64,000 bases of DNA, taken from NCBI GenBank assembly GCA_009746045.1, contig RPFO01000312.1, positions 846,323-910,322 on the forward strand, given 5' to 3'. The position numbers and the translations under genes were made by a program. Source of the DNA: Mesostigma viride (taxonomy: Eukaryota; Streptophyta; Mesostigmatophyceae; Mesostigmatales; Mesostigmataceae). The notes beneath the pieces are model-generated. The model saw only the letters and a list, made by a program, of their open reading frames with translations. It was not told the origin of the DNA and did not search any database. This document shows, one piece after another, positions 9,678-20,469 of this stretch. Position 1 is the first letter of the stretch, and each line of letters begins with the position of its first letter.

Positions 9678-10428
9678 CGTCTTCCTGTCTTTATCTCTCG
9701 TCTTTTAGCTATCAACTGACCTCACCCTTGTGTGGGAGGTCAGGGGGGAAATGGTTTAACTAACCCGAGGGTGAACCTGGGTTGGGACAAAGTACCCCCA
9801 TAGCTAGGTAGTTTTAAGTTTTCTTTTTTGCATGTCCTACGTGTTTTCGGCTGTTAGCCATGTAAGGAGATGTGGGTAGAGCAGGGGCACAGCTGCTGTG
9901 GGCTGGCCCTGCACATTCACATAGTGTGCTCACCCTAGCATACAGATGGCCGTGTTGCCATCTGGGAGACATGTCTGTGTTATTCCACCGTATAGAGCTA
10001 GCACACATATTGTAATAAATTTGATGTTTTGTGGTGATGCATGCAAAGCAAGGCAAGGCCAGAAATGGATTTGGTGAGCTATGCTCATTTTATCTATGAC
10101 TAACCTGCTGAGCGGAGAATGCAACGCCGTATAGCACCAAAAGAAAAAATAATTTTAGAAAAAATATTTTTTTGTGCTGGCACCCGTACCCCAGCCACCT
10201 AGGTAGGGGTTGGCTGGACAGGTGGTTGCTATTAAAGGTGGGCTCCCTATGCATGTCTCAACTCGTTCACTCCATCACTGAGGGCTCCAGACATTATTTC
10301 TTACAAAATACGTTTACGCACAAGAGACTCTTGGACCAAAGTCGCATAATTGGTGAATAAAGCATCTGAAGGCCCCCCCAGCCAGCTGATGCTGCCATCT
10401 CACTTCCCTCAGGGTGGGTTGGGTGGGC
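9678..10428. other. Core A copy 1 right flank, non-coding
   Basis: No gene is seen. It holds an inverted pair (GACCTCACCC...GGGAGGTC, ~9718-9752), a ~190-bp block (9880-10070, ending GGCCAGAAATGGATT) found again at 37025-37220 and 55100-55300, and a second block (10110-10240, CCGTATAGCAC...GTGCTGGCACC) found again at 54917-55040. A ~140-bp segment (10241-10385) is repeated at the start of core U. Confidence 0.8.
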
Positions 10429-11137
10429 TAATAAAAACGAATACCAGCACAGGCACACCTCGGCTGGTTATATGCCAGCACTTTTTCTCAGACTTGGGCC
10501 GGCGGCGGCCCAGGTCCTTCTTATTCGGGTCGAAACACAATTCCGTGACCCATACAATATTCGTACACCATGCGAAGTGGCAGCGTACTTGCCCACTGTG
10601 GCGGATGCAAGTCCGGTACACCTGGTTTTGGCGCCAAAAGCACCCTTGGCCAGTTGTACTACAAGGAACCCATCCCTACTAATTCTTTTGACATTGTACT
10701 ACGTTTAGTCTTGGTCTACTACACCCCAGTAGGTCCGTTCACCTCCTGAGCGTCCAGTGCTACGCCGAAGCACGTCAGCACTGGTTTGAACTAGAATGAA
10801 CTAGTTTGAAGTAGATTGAAGTAGACTGTACTACCCTATAGGCCAAGTGAAGTACTTGGAACTACATCCAAGTACTTAGAACTAGTTTACAAGTTACTTG
10901 TACGGACTTACACCCTATTACAGGGCAGATCTCGTACCACCACACTGGCGCCCCTTATTAAATTCCAGGGCCCTTATACATTGTGACTACTGCCCCTTAT
11001 AAAAGACCAGGGCCTATTATAAAATATTAAATGCTCTATTTATTTTTTATATGTGCTGTCACCCAGCGGCGTCCCTCGCCTCCTTCGCTCCCTCCGCCCC
11101 GACAAATCAGGGAATCCAGATCGAGGGAGATCAACCA
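10429..11137 (+). repeat. Terminal repeat T, copy b
   Basis: This is a 709-bp copy joining core A copy 1 to core U. It belongs to the core-A-to-U subtype: GTAGATTGAAGTAG, CCCTATAGG, and the spacer ACTACA in the paired-arm site at 10850-10877. Confidence 0.9.
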
Positions 11138-12837
11138 TCCCTATGCATGTCTCAACTCGTTCACTCCATCACTGAGGGCTCCAGACATTATTTTTTACAA
11201 AATACGTTTACGCACAAGAGACTCTTGGACCAAAGTCGCATAATTGGTGAATAAAGCATCTGCAGGCCCCCCCAGCCAGCTGATGCTGCCATCTCACTTC
11301 CCGCTTCCCCCAGCCTGGCCATTCTGGCCGTGGAGGACCCGTCACCAATAGTGAAGGCCTAGCATGCCTGCTAGAGTGCCCCTCACTTACTGGTCGCGGG
11401 GAAGCCTGTCACCAACAGTGGGGCCCCAGCTTGTCTGCTGGAGTGCGCCCCACTAGCGAAGTCTCAAACAATGCCTTGATCCCCCTTGGATAGGAGAGAA
11501 CAGCGTCCAACCAAAGGTACGGTCAATCAATCCCCCACACCTTTCCCCCCTCCTCGTCCAGCGAAAATAGCTGGCACGTCTGCCAACTTCCACCCTACAC
11601 CATCCTCCTCGCGCTCCTCATGCCATAACTGTCACGATCCAGTGCTATGGCCCAGCGACTCGCCAAAAGTCACATGCCACAAGCTGCCGCTACGGTCACA
11701 GCCCTCTGTTTGCAGGGCGTAACCCGGGGTGCAAGCATCCCCAGGTACTCGCCCTAGAGGGCTGCCGGCGGCATACATAGCAAGGTGTAATCTCCATTCC
11801 ATTCTCAGGACAGCTAGCCGGTCACTTAGGCTATCTTGAGCAAGCGCCCCTGCTCTTAGCCCTCACAACCGTCAAAACCAGCCGGTCTCACCAGGCTCCC
11901 CCATTGCCTGCCCACCTCTTGGATGCCATTACAGATGTCATCCCAAAGCTCTCAGGGTACTAGCCTGGCAGCGCCCAAAAGTCTTTTTACGTAGGCCGCT
12001 CATTTTGCCTCCCCCCAGTTCCAAAACACCACAGTCCTTAGCTCCCCAAAGCCGTCAAGAAAGGCACCTCCCCCAACCGGCCACCACTGGCCCAAGGCCG
12101 CCGAGCCGCCCTACCACCACGTAAGCCCTCGAGAAATAAAATCCAGGGAGCCACACCCAGCGCTCCTCCAGCCACCGGTTTTCCCCATAAAATTCGGCTC
12201 CACATATTCTTTTTCACGTTACCATCACGTAATGGACCAGCCGACCCGCTCCTTCAAAGCCATCGGGCTGTGACGCGGTATGCCCTGCCCGCAAAGCCCC
12301 GAGAGCCAAAGATAGCTAATGATGCCGCATTCAGATCTTGGGCAGCCGGCATTGCAGCCTACTATATTTTTTACACTGCTCGTCGTTGAGGGTCATCATG
12401 CAAGGCAGTATCAAACGTAAAACAGCTCGAACAAGCACGCCCAGGGCCGAAATAAATTTTCGTTCCCTTACCGCACTTTCCGGCCTTGCGACTCAATTTC
12501 GGGTCAAAATTTCTATGCCCACCCCTCAAACGACGGGACAGCAGCCGGCCACCTTTGCTCGTCGTTTAGGACCATCGAAACAGGTCCGAGCAACCTTTAT
12601 TCGCCTCGTCCCAGGTCAGTTAAGGCCGAAAAAGATTGCCGGCACCCTACCGCAGATTTCGGCACTAAATCCGCAATTTCTGCCCCGATTTTCAACGACT
12701 GGCCCTCAAACGACCGCTTGGACGCCGACCACCGTCGCGTGTCTCTAAATAAAATTCATTCCCAGCCCCCCCGGACTCGGGGAGGCCTTTTGCATTCGTT
12801 TAAATCATTGCCAGCCACCATGGCTGGCCGTCACCAC
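11138..12837. repeat. Core U, copy 1 (1.7 kb, no recognised gene)
   Basis: The block starts TCCCTATGCATGTCTCAACT and ends at CCACCATGGCTGGCCGTCACC. Near-identical copies lie at 25022-26722 and 34593-36294. Two inverted-repeat segments (11352-11390, 11420-11453) resemble the gag-leader hairpins of core A on the opposite strand, so U may derive from the leader of a related element. Short open frames (11486-11722 with a CHNCH motif; 12338-12748) recur in all copies but match no family. I infer a non-coding core of a non-autonomous element bounded by T. Confidence 0.8.
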
Positions 12838-13546
12838 TAATAAAAACGAATACCAGCACAGGCACACCTCGGCTGGTTATATGCCAGCACTTTTTCTCAG
12901 ACTTGGGCCGGCGGCGGCCCAGGTCCTTCTTATTCGGGTCGAAACACAATTCCGTGACCCATACAATATTCGTACACCATGCGAAGTGGCAGCGTACTTG
13001 CCCACAGTGGCGGATGCAAGTCCGGTACACCTGGTTTTGGCGCCAAAAGCACCCTTGGCCAGTTGTACTACAAGGAACCCATCCCTACTAATTCTTTTGA
13101 CATTGTACTACGTTTAGTCTTGGTCTACTACACCCCAGTAGGTCCGTTCACCTCCTGAGCGTCCAGTGCTACGCCGAAGCACGTCAGCACTGGTTTGAAC
13201 TAGAATGAACTAGTTTGAAGTAGTTTGAAGTAGACTGTACTACCCTGTAGGCCAAGTGAAGTACTTGGAACTACGTCCAAGTACTTAGAACCAGTTTACA
13301 AGTTACTTGTACGGACTTTCACCCTATTAGAGGGCAGATCTCGTACCACCACACTGGCGCCCCTTATTAAATTCCAGGGCCCTTATACATTGTGACTACT
13401 GCCCCTTATAAAAGACCAGGGCCTATTATAAAATATTAAATGCTCTATTTATTTTTTATATGTGCTGTCACCCAGCGGCGTCCCTCGCCTCCTTCGCTCC
13501 CTCCGCCCTGACAAATCAGGGAATCCAGATCGAGGGAGATCAACCA
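12838..13546 (+). repeat. Terminal repeat T, copy c
   Basis: This is a 709-bp copy joining core U copy 1 to core A copy 2, of the same subtype as copy a (spacer ACTACG). The paired-arm site is at 13259-13286. Confidence 0.9.
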
Positions 13547-14646
13547 AGCTGATGCATCGGGACGCTCACACTCAGCCCGGGGTTCAGCTTCCCCGGCCCG
13601 AACAGGGTCTGCATGTGCGCCACCTGCGCCAGCAGGACCGAGTGAGACCACCCCATCACCAGAACACGGAACCTGGGATAGAGCCGGCGGCGCTCCCCGG
13701 GCTGGCCGACCTCGTCCGACCAGACTGGGGGCAGCGCGAACCACTCCCGCCACTCCGTTGGCACGGAGAAGCGGTAGTAGTACGTCTCCAGGTCCGTTTT
13801 GCTCGAGTAGCTGGGCGCGCCCCCTGCCATCTCGGCCACCGCCCCCACATCTGGCAGGTAACAGCCGCCAGGGGTGAGGAACTTGTCGTTGCTCTGCACC
13901 ATGTTGCAGATGAGTCGCTGGCGCTGGGCTGACGGGTCCACCACCCCTGGATCGCGCTTGGGCACGCCGAACAGGCCGTTGGTGACCGGGGGCTCCTCCT
14001 CGCTGTACTCTGTCATCCCGGTCTCCGCCAGCCGCACGCTCAGGCGCGCGTACTCTGTGTCGCTCGCACAGCCATGCGTCACTCGCCGTCGACGCCCTGG
14101 CTGCACTACCTCCTCCTCCCTCAAAATATTTTTTATGTTGCCATATACCTCCCTCCACTGGGGGGGAGGCAGTCCATCAGCGGCACGCTGCCCGCCACTC
14201 CGCCCGCGGGCAGCGCAAGTCTCTCTGGGACAATCATTTCATATTGCCGGTCGGGCCCATAGGGCCCAGACTCAACGTCATGCACCAGGTCCTCTGCCGC
14301 TACGGCTCTCAGCCGGCGCTCATGGACCTGGGCGGCAATCTCCAGCCCTTGTAGGGCCGCCTGCTGGGCAGCGGTGCAGGGAGCCGTTGCCGTCGCCCCG
14401 CTAGTGCCGCGCCCTGGGGGCCCGCCGGCAGGCGTGGCCATTGCTGGCCCCGCCCCACACCCGGCCGCCCCCACAGGCGGTTCCCGTGTCCCCCCCCACA
14501 TCCAGTTCAGGCCTTCCACGAGCCGGACCATGAGCAGCAAGCGCGCCCGCCGCCGCGTGGCTCGCTGCAGCCTGCGTCGTGAGCGCAGGCGGGACCGGTC
14601 GAGGGCTGGACGGCCGGAACTGGGAGGGGGAACACGCCGCGCCCCC
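13547..14646 (-). pseudogene. Core A copy 2: truncated, frameshifted reverse transcriptase
   Basis: It has the same organisation as copy 1: a pol frame entering from gag, a shift at the G run near 14160, an RT frame at 14124-13540 with the RQRLICNMVQSND and SKTDLETYYYRF blocks, and an abrupt end at VPMHQLG against T. It lacks the IDD motif and RNase H. The C run near 14490 has one more C than copy 1, and a one-base deletion (GGTCGAGGGCTGG) near 14600 is private to this copy. Confidence 0.8.
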
Positions 14647-15561
14647 TCACTTCTGCTTGTTGCTGGCGGAGGAGGAGGCCACCGCCCCCCCATCCACCTT
14701 GGCCAGCACCGCCGCGCTGACCCGCGCGTCGTGCTCCTTCTTGGCGGCCTTGAGAGCCCGTCGCGCCGCCCTCGTCCGCTGGCTGCCGCTCTCCACCACC
14801 GGCAGCACAAAGGCGGCCTGGGCGACCCACGCGCCCTGGCCCCGCTCGCTCTCCACCACCATGAGTGACTCCACGATGCGTGCAAAGTACTCCATGCACG
14901 CGAGCTCGGTCACCGCCGTGACTCCCAGCTCCTTCACCGCCACGTCCAGGGCGTGGCACAGGTTGACCGCGATGTCCATGCGCTCGCGACTCTGCCACCC
15001 GCTGGTCTGGCCTGGCCCACGGATGAACATGGGCTTCAGGCCCTCCAGCCGGGCCCGCAGACTGCCCCCGTACCGGTCCTTGGCCGTTTGCAGGTACTCG
15101 GGCAGCACCCGCAGCTTGTACCGGTAGTCCTCCACCTCCCAAGGGATGCTGGTGGCAGTCCCCGGCAGGGCGACCCCCTTGGTCATGGGCACAGCCAACA
15201 CCTGGCCGCTCGCTGGGTCGGCGCGACCCGGTAGGCGGTCCCTGCGGCGCCGGCTGCTGCTGCGCCGGCCCGAGTCGCTGCTGCTGTCGCTGCTGCTGCT
15301 GTCGCTGCTGCTGCTGCCGCTGCTGCTGCTGCTGCTGCTGCAACGGCACGTGCGATGGCGGCACTTGGGACACTTGGCCGTCTTGGCTCGCGCCGGTGCT
15401 GGGGCCACTGGTTTGGCGCCGGGCAGGATTGTCCCACCCCCCCGCGCCCCTTGCTGGGCCGCTGGGTGTGAGCTGTGCCTGCCCTGGTCTAGGCCGGGGG
15501 GCGCAGTATAAAACGATGCAGCTCCGTTGGAGGAGTCGGCAGGGCGCACTCCAGCGGACAC
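14647..15561 (-). CDS. Core A copy 2: Gag-like protein
   Basis: This 304-residue homologue of the copy 1 Gag has the same CPKCRHRTCRC cluster and downstream domain. The serine tract is arranged differently, with an additional SSSSD module. A few substitutions near the C-terminus (VSAAVLAK against VNAAVLAK) separate it from copy 1. Confidence 0.65.
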   Translation of the reverse strand: MSAGVRPADSSNGAASFYTAPPGLDQGRHSSHPAAQQGARGGGTILPGAKPVAPAPARAKTAKCPKCRHRTCRCSSSSSSSGSSSSDSSSSDSSSDSGRRSSSRRRRDRLPGRADPASGQVLAVPMTKGVALPGTATSIPWEVEDYRYKLRVLPEYLQTAKDRYGGSLRARLEGLKPMFIRGPGQTSGWQSRERMDIAVNLCHALDVAVKELGVTAVTELACMEYFARIVESLMVVESERGQGAWVAQAAFVLPVVESGSQRTRAARRALKAAKKEHDARVSAAVLAKVDGGAVASSSASNKQK

Positions 15562-15796
15562 GCTGGGGCCCTGCTGGTTTTGGGCGTCGCGCCATCATCC
15601 TGATTTCCGGTTTGGCTCAACTTCGACCGTATCCTGCCTTGGACAGAGCCGGCGGGGCGCACTCTAGTGGATACACTAGGGCTCTGCGGGTACCTGCGTT
15701 GACAGGTGCAGGGGAGGCGCACTCTAGCAGCCACGCTAGGGCTTCCCCCTCTACAACCACTCCAGATGCGGCCGGGGACGGCCAGGTTGGAGATGC

Positions 15797-15952
15797 GGGT
15801 GTTATATGGTGGCAGCCGCCTGGGACTTGCGCACAATTTGCCAGTCTCTCGGTCTACCAAGGCCTGCAAGCGGCTTAAGCATATAATTTTGCAATAAACA
15901 AGTTCTGGTGCCTTCTCAAACAAAGTGAACCTGAAAGCATGCACAGAGGATG
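15797..15952 (+). repeat. W direct repeat, left copy (core A copy 2)
   Basis: It is equivalent to 8064-8219. Its partner is at 16478-16633. Confidence 0.9.
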
Positions 15953-16477
15953 GTTGATCTTACGATCTGGATTCCCTGATTTGCGACTAAGGGGAGCGGA
16001 GTGCGAGTCGGTGCCGCTGCCTCATGGCTGATCTGCGAGAAATGCTCCTAGAAAGGGTGAAAGTCCCTGCAAATGACCTCTGGACTGCTTCCAAGTACTT
16101 GGATGTAGTTCAAAGTACTTCATTGGTACTACAGGGTAGTAGTACAATCTACTTCAAACTAGTTCAAACTAGCTCAGGCTAGTAAAGATTCGTTCAGGTG
16201 TAGCACAACCTGCCTAGGAGGTGGTATGACCACCTGGGTTGAAGTAGACAGTGACTAAACGTAGTACAATGTCGAAAGAATCAGTACAAATGGGTTCTTT
16301 GTAGTACAACTGTTCAGTGGCACCTGGGCGCCGCGCCAGTACTGTACCGGACTTGCATCCGTCAACGTGCGCATGCAATGCAGCCAATTTATTGAGGAAG
16401 ACATGGCGGCGCATGCTTTATCAGTTTTCCCCACCCACCCACCCTCTTTTGTTTGTTTGTTCGTTTGTTGTCTCTGG
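15953..16477 (-). repeat. V repeat (core A copy 2)
   Basis: It is equivalent to 8220-8745, with a three-base GTA insertion near 16140 and a four-base deletion near 16385. Confidence 0.85.
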
Positions 16478-16633
16478 GGGTGTTATATGGTGGCAGCCGC
16501 CTGGGACTTGCGCACAATTTGCCAGTCTCTCGGTCTACCAAGGCCTGCAAGCGGCTTAAGCATATAATTTTGCAATAAACAAGTTCTGGTGCCTTCTCAA
16601 ACAAAGTGAACCTGAAAGCATGCACAGAGGATG
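16478..16633 (+). repeat. W direct repeat, right copy (core A copy 2)
   Basis: It is equivalent to 8746-8901 and overlaps the start of the recombinase frame. Confidence 0.9.
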
Positions 16634-17325
16634 CTGTCTACCATGCCAGAGGCGGGCGGGGGCGTACCTTATGCCAGCACGCCAAGGCCTGTCTGCACCT
16701 GTACTACCCCGACATTGTTCGGAATTGGGTACTGGCGGACCGCCTGCTAGCAGGTTGGCAGCGGCTTGTTCCGGCTGTCAGCCCTCCGCCTATGCCCTGG
16801 CGCCTTTGCTATTTCACTGCCCTGTTGCTAGTTTCACGTCGACAGGTGCATTTGAGTGCGTTGATTATTATTGCTTTCCAGCAGTATTTACGCATTAGCG
16901 AGGCGCTAGGGCTGCGGGTTCGGGATGTGGCGCATCCCGGCCACCCCCTTCTCGAGCCAGGGCCCATGGTCGGTGCCCTTGTGCTGCGCAACCCCAAAAC
17001 TGCGCAGGGGGCGGCCCAGCACGTCCTCGTCCGGGACCCACTTTCTTTGTGGCTCCTGCGACGTCTGACGACTGGCCAGCCCCCGGATGCACTCCTTTTT
17101 CGGGGCTTAACGTACAGCCAGGCTAGGCAGCAGTGGGACGCTGTGCAGGCCCGCATGGGCATCCCAGGGATGTTTTCTTTTCACAGCCTCCGGCATGGGG
17201 GGGCGACGCACGACGCCATCGCTGGCGAGTCGCCGGAGGCCATCCAGCTGCGCGGCCGGTGGGCTTCGGCCCTCTCGGTCACGCGCTACATTGGCCTCCA
17301 CCGTAGCCTCCTGGGGCGTGACATC

Positions 17326-17670
17326 AGTTGAGTAACTCTAGAGCCCTAGGATCTGGCTCTGAGTTCCCCATGTCCGTCCGCACGCCTTCCGCTAGCGTCC
17401 GCTCAACCGCCGGCTATAATCCGGCGGTCCGATGCGGGCGACCGGTCTAAGGGCGGCGCCTAGGGCCGGCGCCACCTAGGCCCCAGTCCGGGGCCTTATC
17501 CGGGTCAGTATGGACGGCTAGCTTGTCCCACGGTTACGGCTAACCGGATAGGGTTTGCTGGCTAAGACATAACCAGTGGGTGGGACAGCTCCGACAGCAG
17601 TTCTCTGTGTTCACCTTATCCCAAGCTCAACGTGACCGACCGCCATAGCTGAGCCGGTCGGGCTTTAACT
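17326..17670 (+). repeat. Copia 5' LTR
   Basis: This 345-bp LTR starts AGTTGAGTAACTC and ends CGGGCTTTAACT. It contains GC-rich inverted repeats (GCCGGC, CCGGGGCC, the GCCGCCGG...CCGGCGG hairpin around TATAAT). No canonical tRNA-Met primer site is obvious immediately downstream. Confidence 0.95.
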
Positions 17671-17689
17671 TGTATTCATAAAAATCCCG

Positions 17690-19380
17690 ATGGCTTCCGG
17701 TACACGGAGCCGCACGGGCGAACACACAGATACGCCAAGTGGCGAGGCCGCAGGGTCCGTCCTGCCACGCTTTAGTGCGGACGAGGCCACGAGGTTGATG
17801 CAAACCCTCGTGGCGCAACCGAACTGGCCAAGCAGTTCAAGCATCTGATGCTTGCTGCTGACGATGCACTGAATCGCGGCCCTCTCAAGCAAACGGAGGT
17901 GCCCGCGATCTACCTGCCGACTATACGGCGGACGACGCAGCAGATTTTCTAGCTGCTCTCAAGCGTCTGCGCGATGGACGCGCAGACAAAGATTCGGAGC
18001 TGATTGGCAAGTTCCGTGCAGTATTCTGCAGTACAACAAAGCACCCAAACATTGCCAATCTAGTTCGCATTGCGGACGACAACAAACAAACCTGGGAAGT
18101 TTTTTACAACGGTCTAGATGCCCACTTGTCGCGGTCTAAGGAAGAGGCCGACGAGCAAGCCTTCAATGACTTCGAGGGCTATGCAGTTAATAAGGCAAAT
18201 TTGCCCGGGGCTGCACGTGATTTCCAGGTCTTCGTGCACAAGCACAAGCTGCTAGATACTCTCAAGCCCATTTTCCTGTGCAATCGATTTCTCAAGAAAT
18301 GCGACCTGTCGTCGGATGTGCATCTGACCATAGCGACGGAACTCAAAAAGAAGAGTGCCGTCAGTTTCGACGAGGGCATGCTGTATTTGATTCATGCTTC
18401 AAGAGTGCGCAGTCCAAGCCGGCTGCCTCGGCTGCTCTGCCATCCCTGCGCAAGGTGGATGCCGGCGCGTCTTCTTCTTCAGGCGCAGAGGCTCCAATTA
18501 CGCGGTCGGAGCTTACGGCCATCCTGAAAAAGGTCGTCGGCCACGGCAACAACGGGGGCCAGCGAGGGCGCAAGCGCGGGCATGGTGGCGACGCCAAGCA
18601 GGGTGATCATCCCCCGGCCAAGCGGCAGCAGGGGGCGTCTACTGACCGCAAGCAACGCTGTGAGCGCTGCTTCGGACGTCGCCATGTCCGGGATGACTGC
18701 CGAGTTCGCCCGGACCTGGAGCTCGAGGACAACCTTTGCCGCAAGTGCCACGACGTTCTGCGTGGTCACAGCGTGGAGGCGTGCAAGGCCAAGCGCATCG
18801 TCGTCCACGGCACACGCGAGGAGTGGGCAGAGCGACGGGCAGCACGAAAGTCAGGTGAGAGCACGCTCGATACCCCTTCTTTTGCTCAATGCGTCACGCT
18901 GAACCGGGCCGTCGTAGAGCCTGACGTCGTTCCTAAAAGCAACGTGACTGCATCCTCTGTCTCATTCCGTGATGTGCTCACGCAATCCGTTGATGCTGCT
19001 CTGGCTCTGTCGCGCCAGGATCACGTGCTTCCTGAGCACGGGTCTACAATGCGTGACCTAAGCAATGTGGTGTCTTCTAGGTCGGGTGTGTACAACGCCG
19101 AGCGACCAAGCACTACTGCAGCACCCCAGCTAGATACTGGGGCGGTTGGGCCTATGAGGAATGTTGTGACAGTGCAAGAGAATGCTGGGCGGGCAGATGT
19201 TCTCGGTACACACCACCCTAGTGTGGATCTTCACATTGGCAAGGTGCTCACACGGGCGGCCTTTCGTGCAGCCTCTGAAGCTGCCCAGTTAGCCAATGTC
19301 ACTACCCCAGTAGTCACCCCACCTGTTGAGAATCCTGACAATGCCACTGCACCTCAGGCTGTCACCCTGAAACTGTTAGC
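17690..19380 (+). pseudogene. Copia gag with two zinc-knuckle-like motifs, frame-disrupted
   Basis: The ATG at 17690 opens a frame that stops near 17848. Homologous-looking coding sequence continues in two further frames (17821-17950 and about 17922-18400), then in a fourth segment from ~18390. The capsid-like helices (GKFRAVFCSTTKHPNIANL, WEVFYNGLDAHLSRSKEEAD) lie in the third segment. The nucleocapsid part has CERCFGRRHVRDDC, a CX2CX4HX4C knuckle, and CRKCHDVLRGHSVEAC. A segment LDTGAVGPM near 19135 resembles a retropepsin start but lacks the rest of that domain. Three frame changes in gag of an otherwise young element are odd. Real decay, programmed shifts and assembly indels are all possible. 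Confidence 0.75.
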
Positions 19381-20469
19381 ATACCAGATGCACCGTGCAT
19401 ACGGGCATGAGGCCCAAGCCGAGGTAGAGGGGGCACACATGTTGGGGCACCTTTATACAACGAGCTGAAGAATGTGCGTGCTCAGTGTCCTGCCTGCATC
19501 AAGATCAGGAAGAAGTCGCGTAGGCGGCATGCCAAGACTCCACCCTTGGAGCGAGGGTACCTTGTGGGGGATGTCATGCACATGGAAGGGGGGGACACCT
19601 ATTTCATAGTCAAGGATAGGTTCAGCAAGGCCACCTACATTGAGCCGCTGCCTCACATGTTTGAGGCTGACCTGCACAGGGCTATCAAGATCAGCCTGGC
19701 TTTCTTTCATCCCGTAGTGGAGCTCATGCTAGACCAGCAGTTCCGCTGTGTGCAAGGTTTGCCGGGGATGGAGGCCGTGGTCATCGTGGGGCGTGAGGAT
19801 CACGGCAATATGGGCATGATAGATCGCACTGTAAGCTATGTCAAGACTGTGGCAGCCAAGCGACAGGATAACCCACATGGCAAATCCTACGCGGTCAAGA
19901 CGGCGTGGTGCAAGGAGCTCATGCATGTGTGCAACCATAGGCACGTGCTTGATGTCAAGGGCTTTGGGCTAGTCACGCCTCGGGGGCTGTCAGCGGGCAC
20001 CTACTCACCCGAGGTAGTAGAGGCATACCAACAGCATCTACAGGATACCGCCGCCAAGCTGCGGCTCAAGGATGCCACGCTGCCTGATTTGTCTAGCGCT
20101 TTTGAGGTCGGGCAGTTGGTCATGTTCCACAAGGAGAGCTCGCCCAGCGGCAAACGGGGCACCATGCAGGGGCCTGGGGCCATCACAAAGTTAGACTGGC
20201 CGCTGCGGGTCATAGACATAGAGTGGAATGATCGGGTGTATAGGGTACCATGGGCATCGGTGGCAGGCTATAAGCAAGGGGATAGCATGGAGAGTGAGCT
20301 GGCAGCCAACAGGGCACTGGGGTGGGTAGTGAAGGATAATGCGCCTGTCGTAGCATCTGAGGTGGTACCCCACGGGTCGCTCCCAGGGGCAGACACAGCT
20401 ACACCCCCCCCTCCCCTGGGCCCCAATATGACCCCGTGGATGGGTGGGATGAGGATGGGGTGGGTTTGA
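19381..20469 (+). pseudogene. Copia integrase region, frame-disrupted at both ends
   Basis: The zinc-binding part starts as MHRAYGHE at the end of the gag frame. After a frame change near 19460 it continues as CPACIKIRKKSRR, giving the HHCC arrangement. The catalytic core follows: GDVMHMEGG, YFIVKDRFSKATYIEPL, ELMLDQQF, and EDHGNMGMIDRTVSYVK. Compared with typical Copia integrases (Asp...Asp...Glu, the last in NGxxER), the first and last acidic positions appear as Glu and Asp, so activity is uncertain. The frame ends at 20469. The next ORF is in another frame, and the change occurs at or near an eight-C run (20404-20411). Confidence 0.7.
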
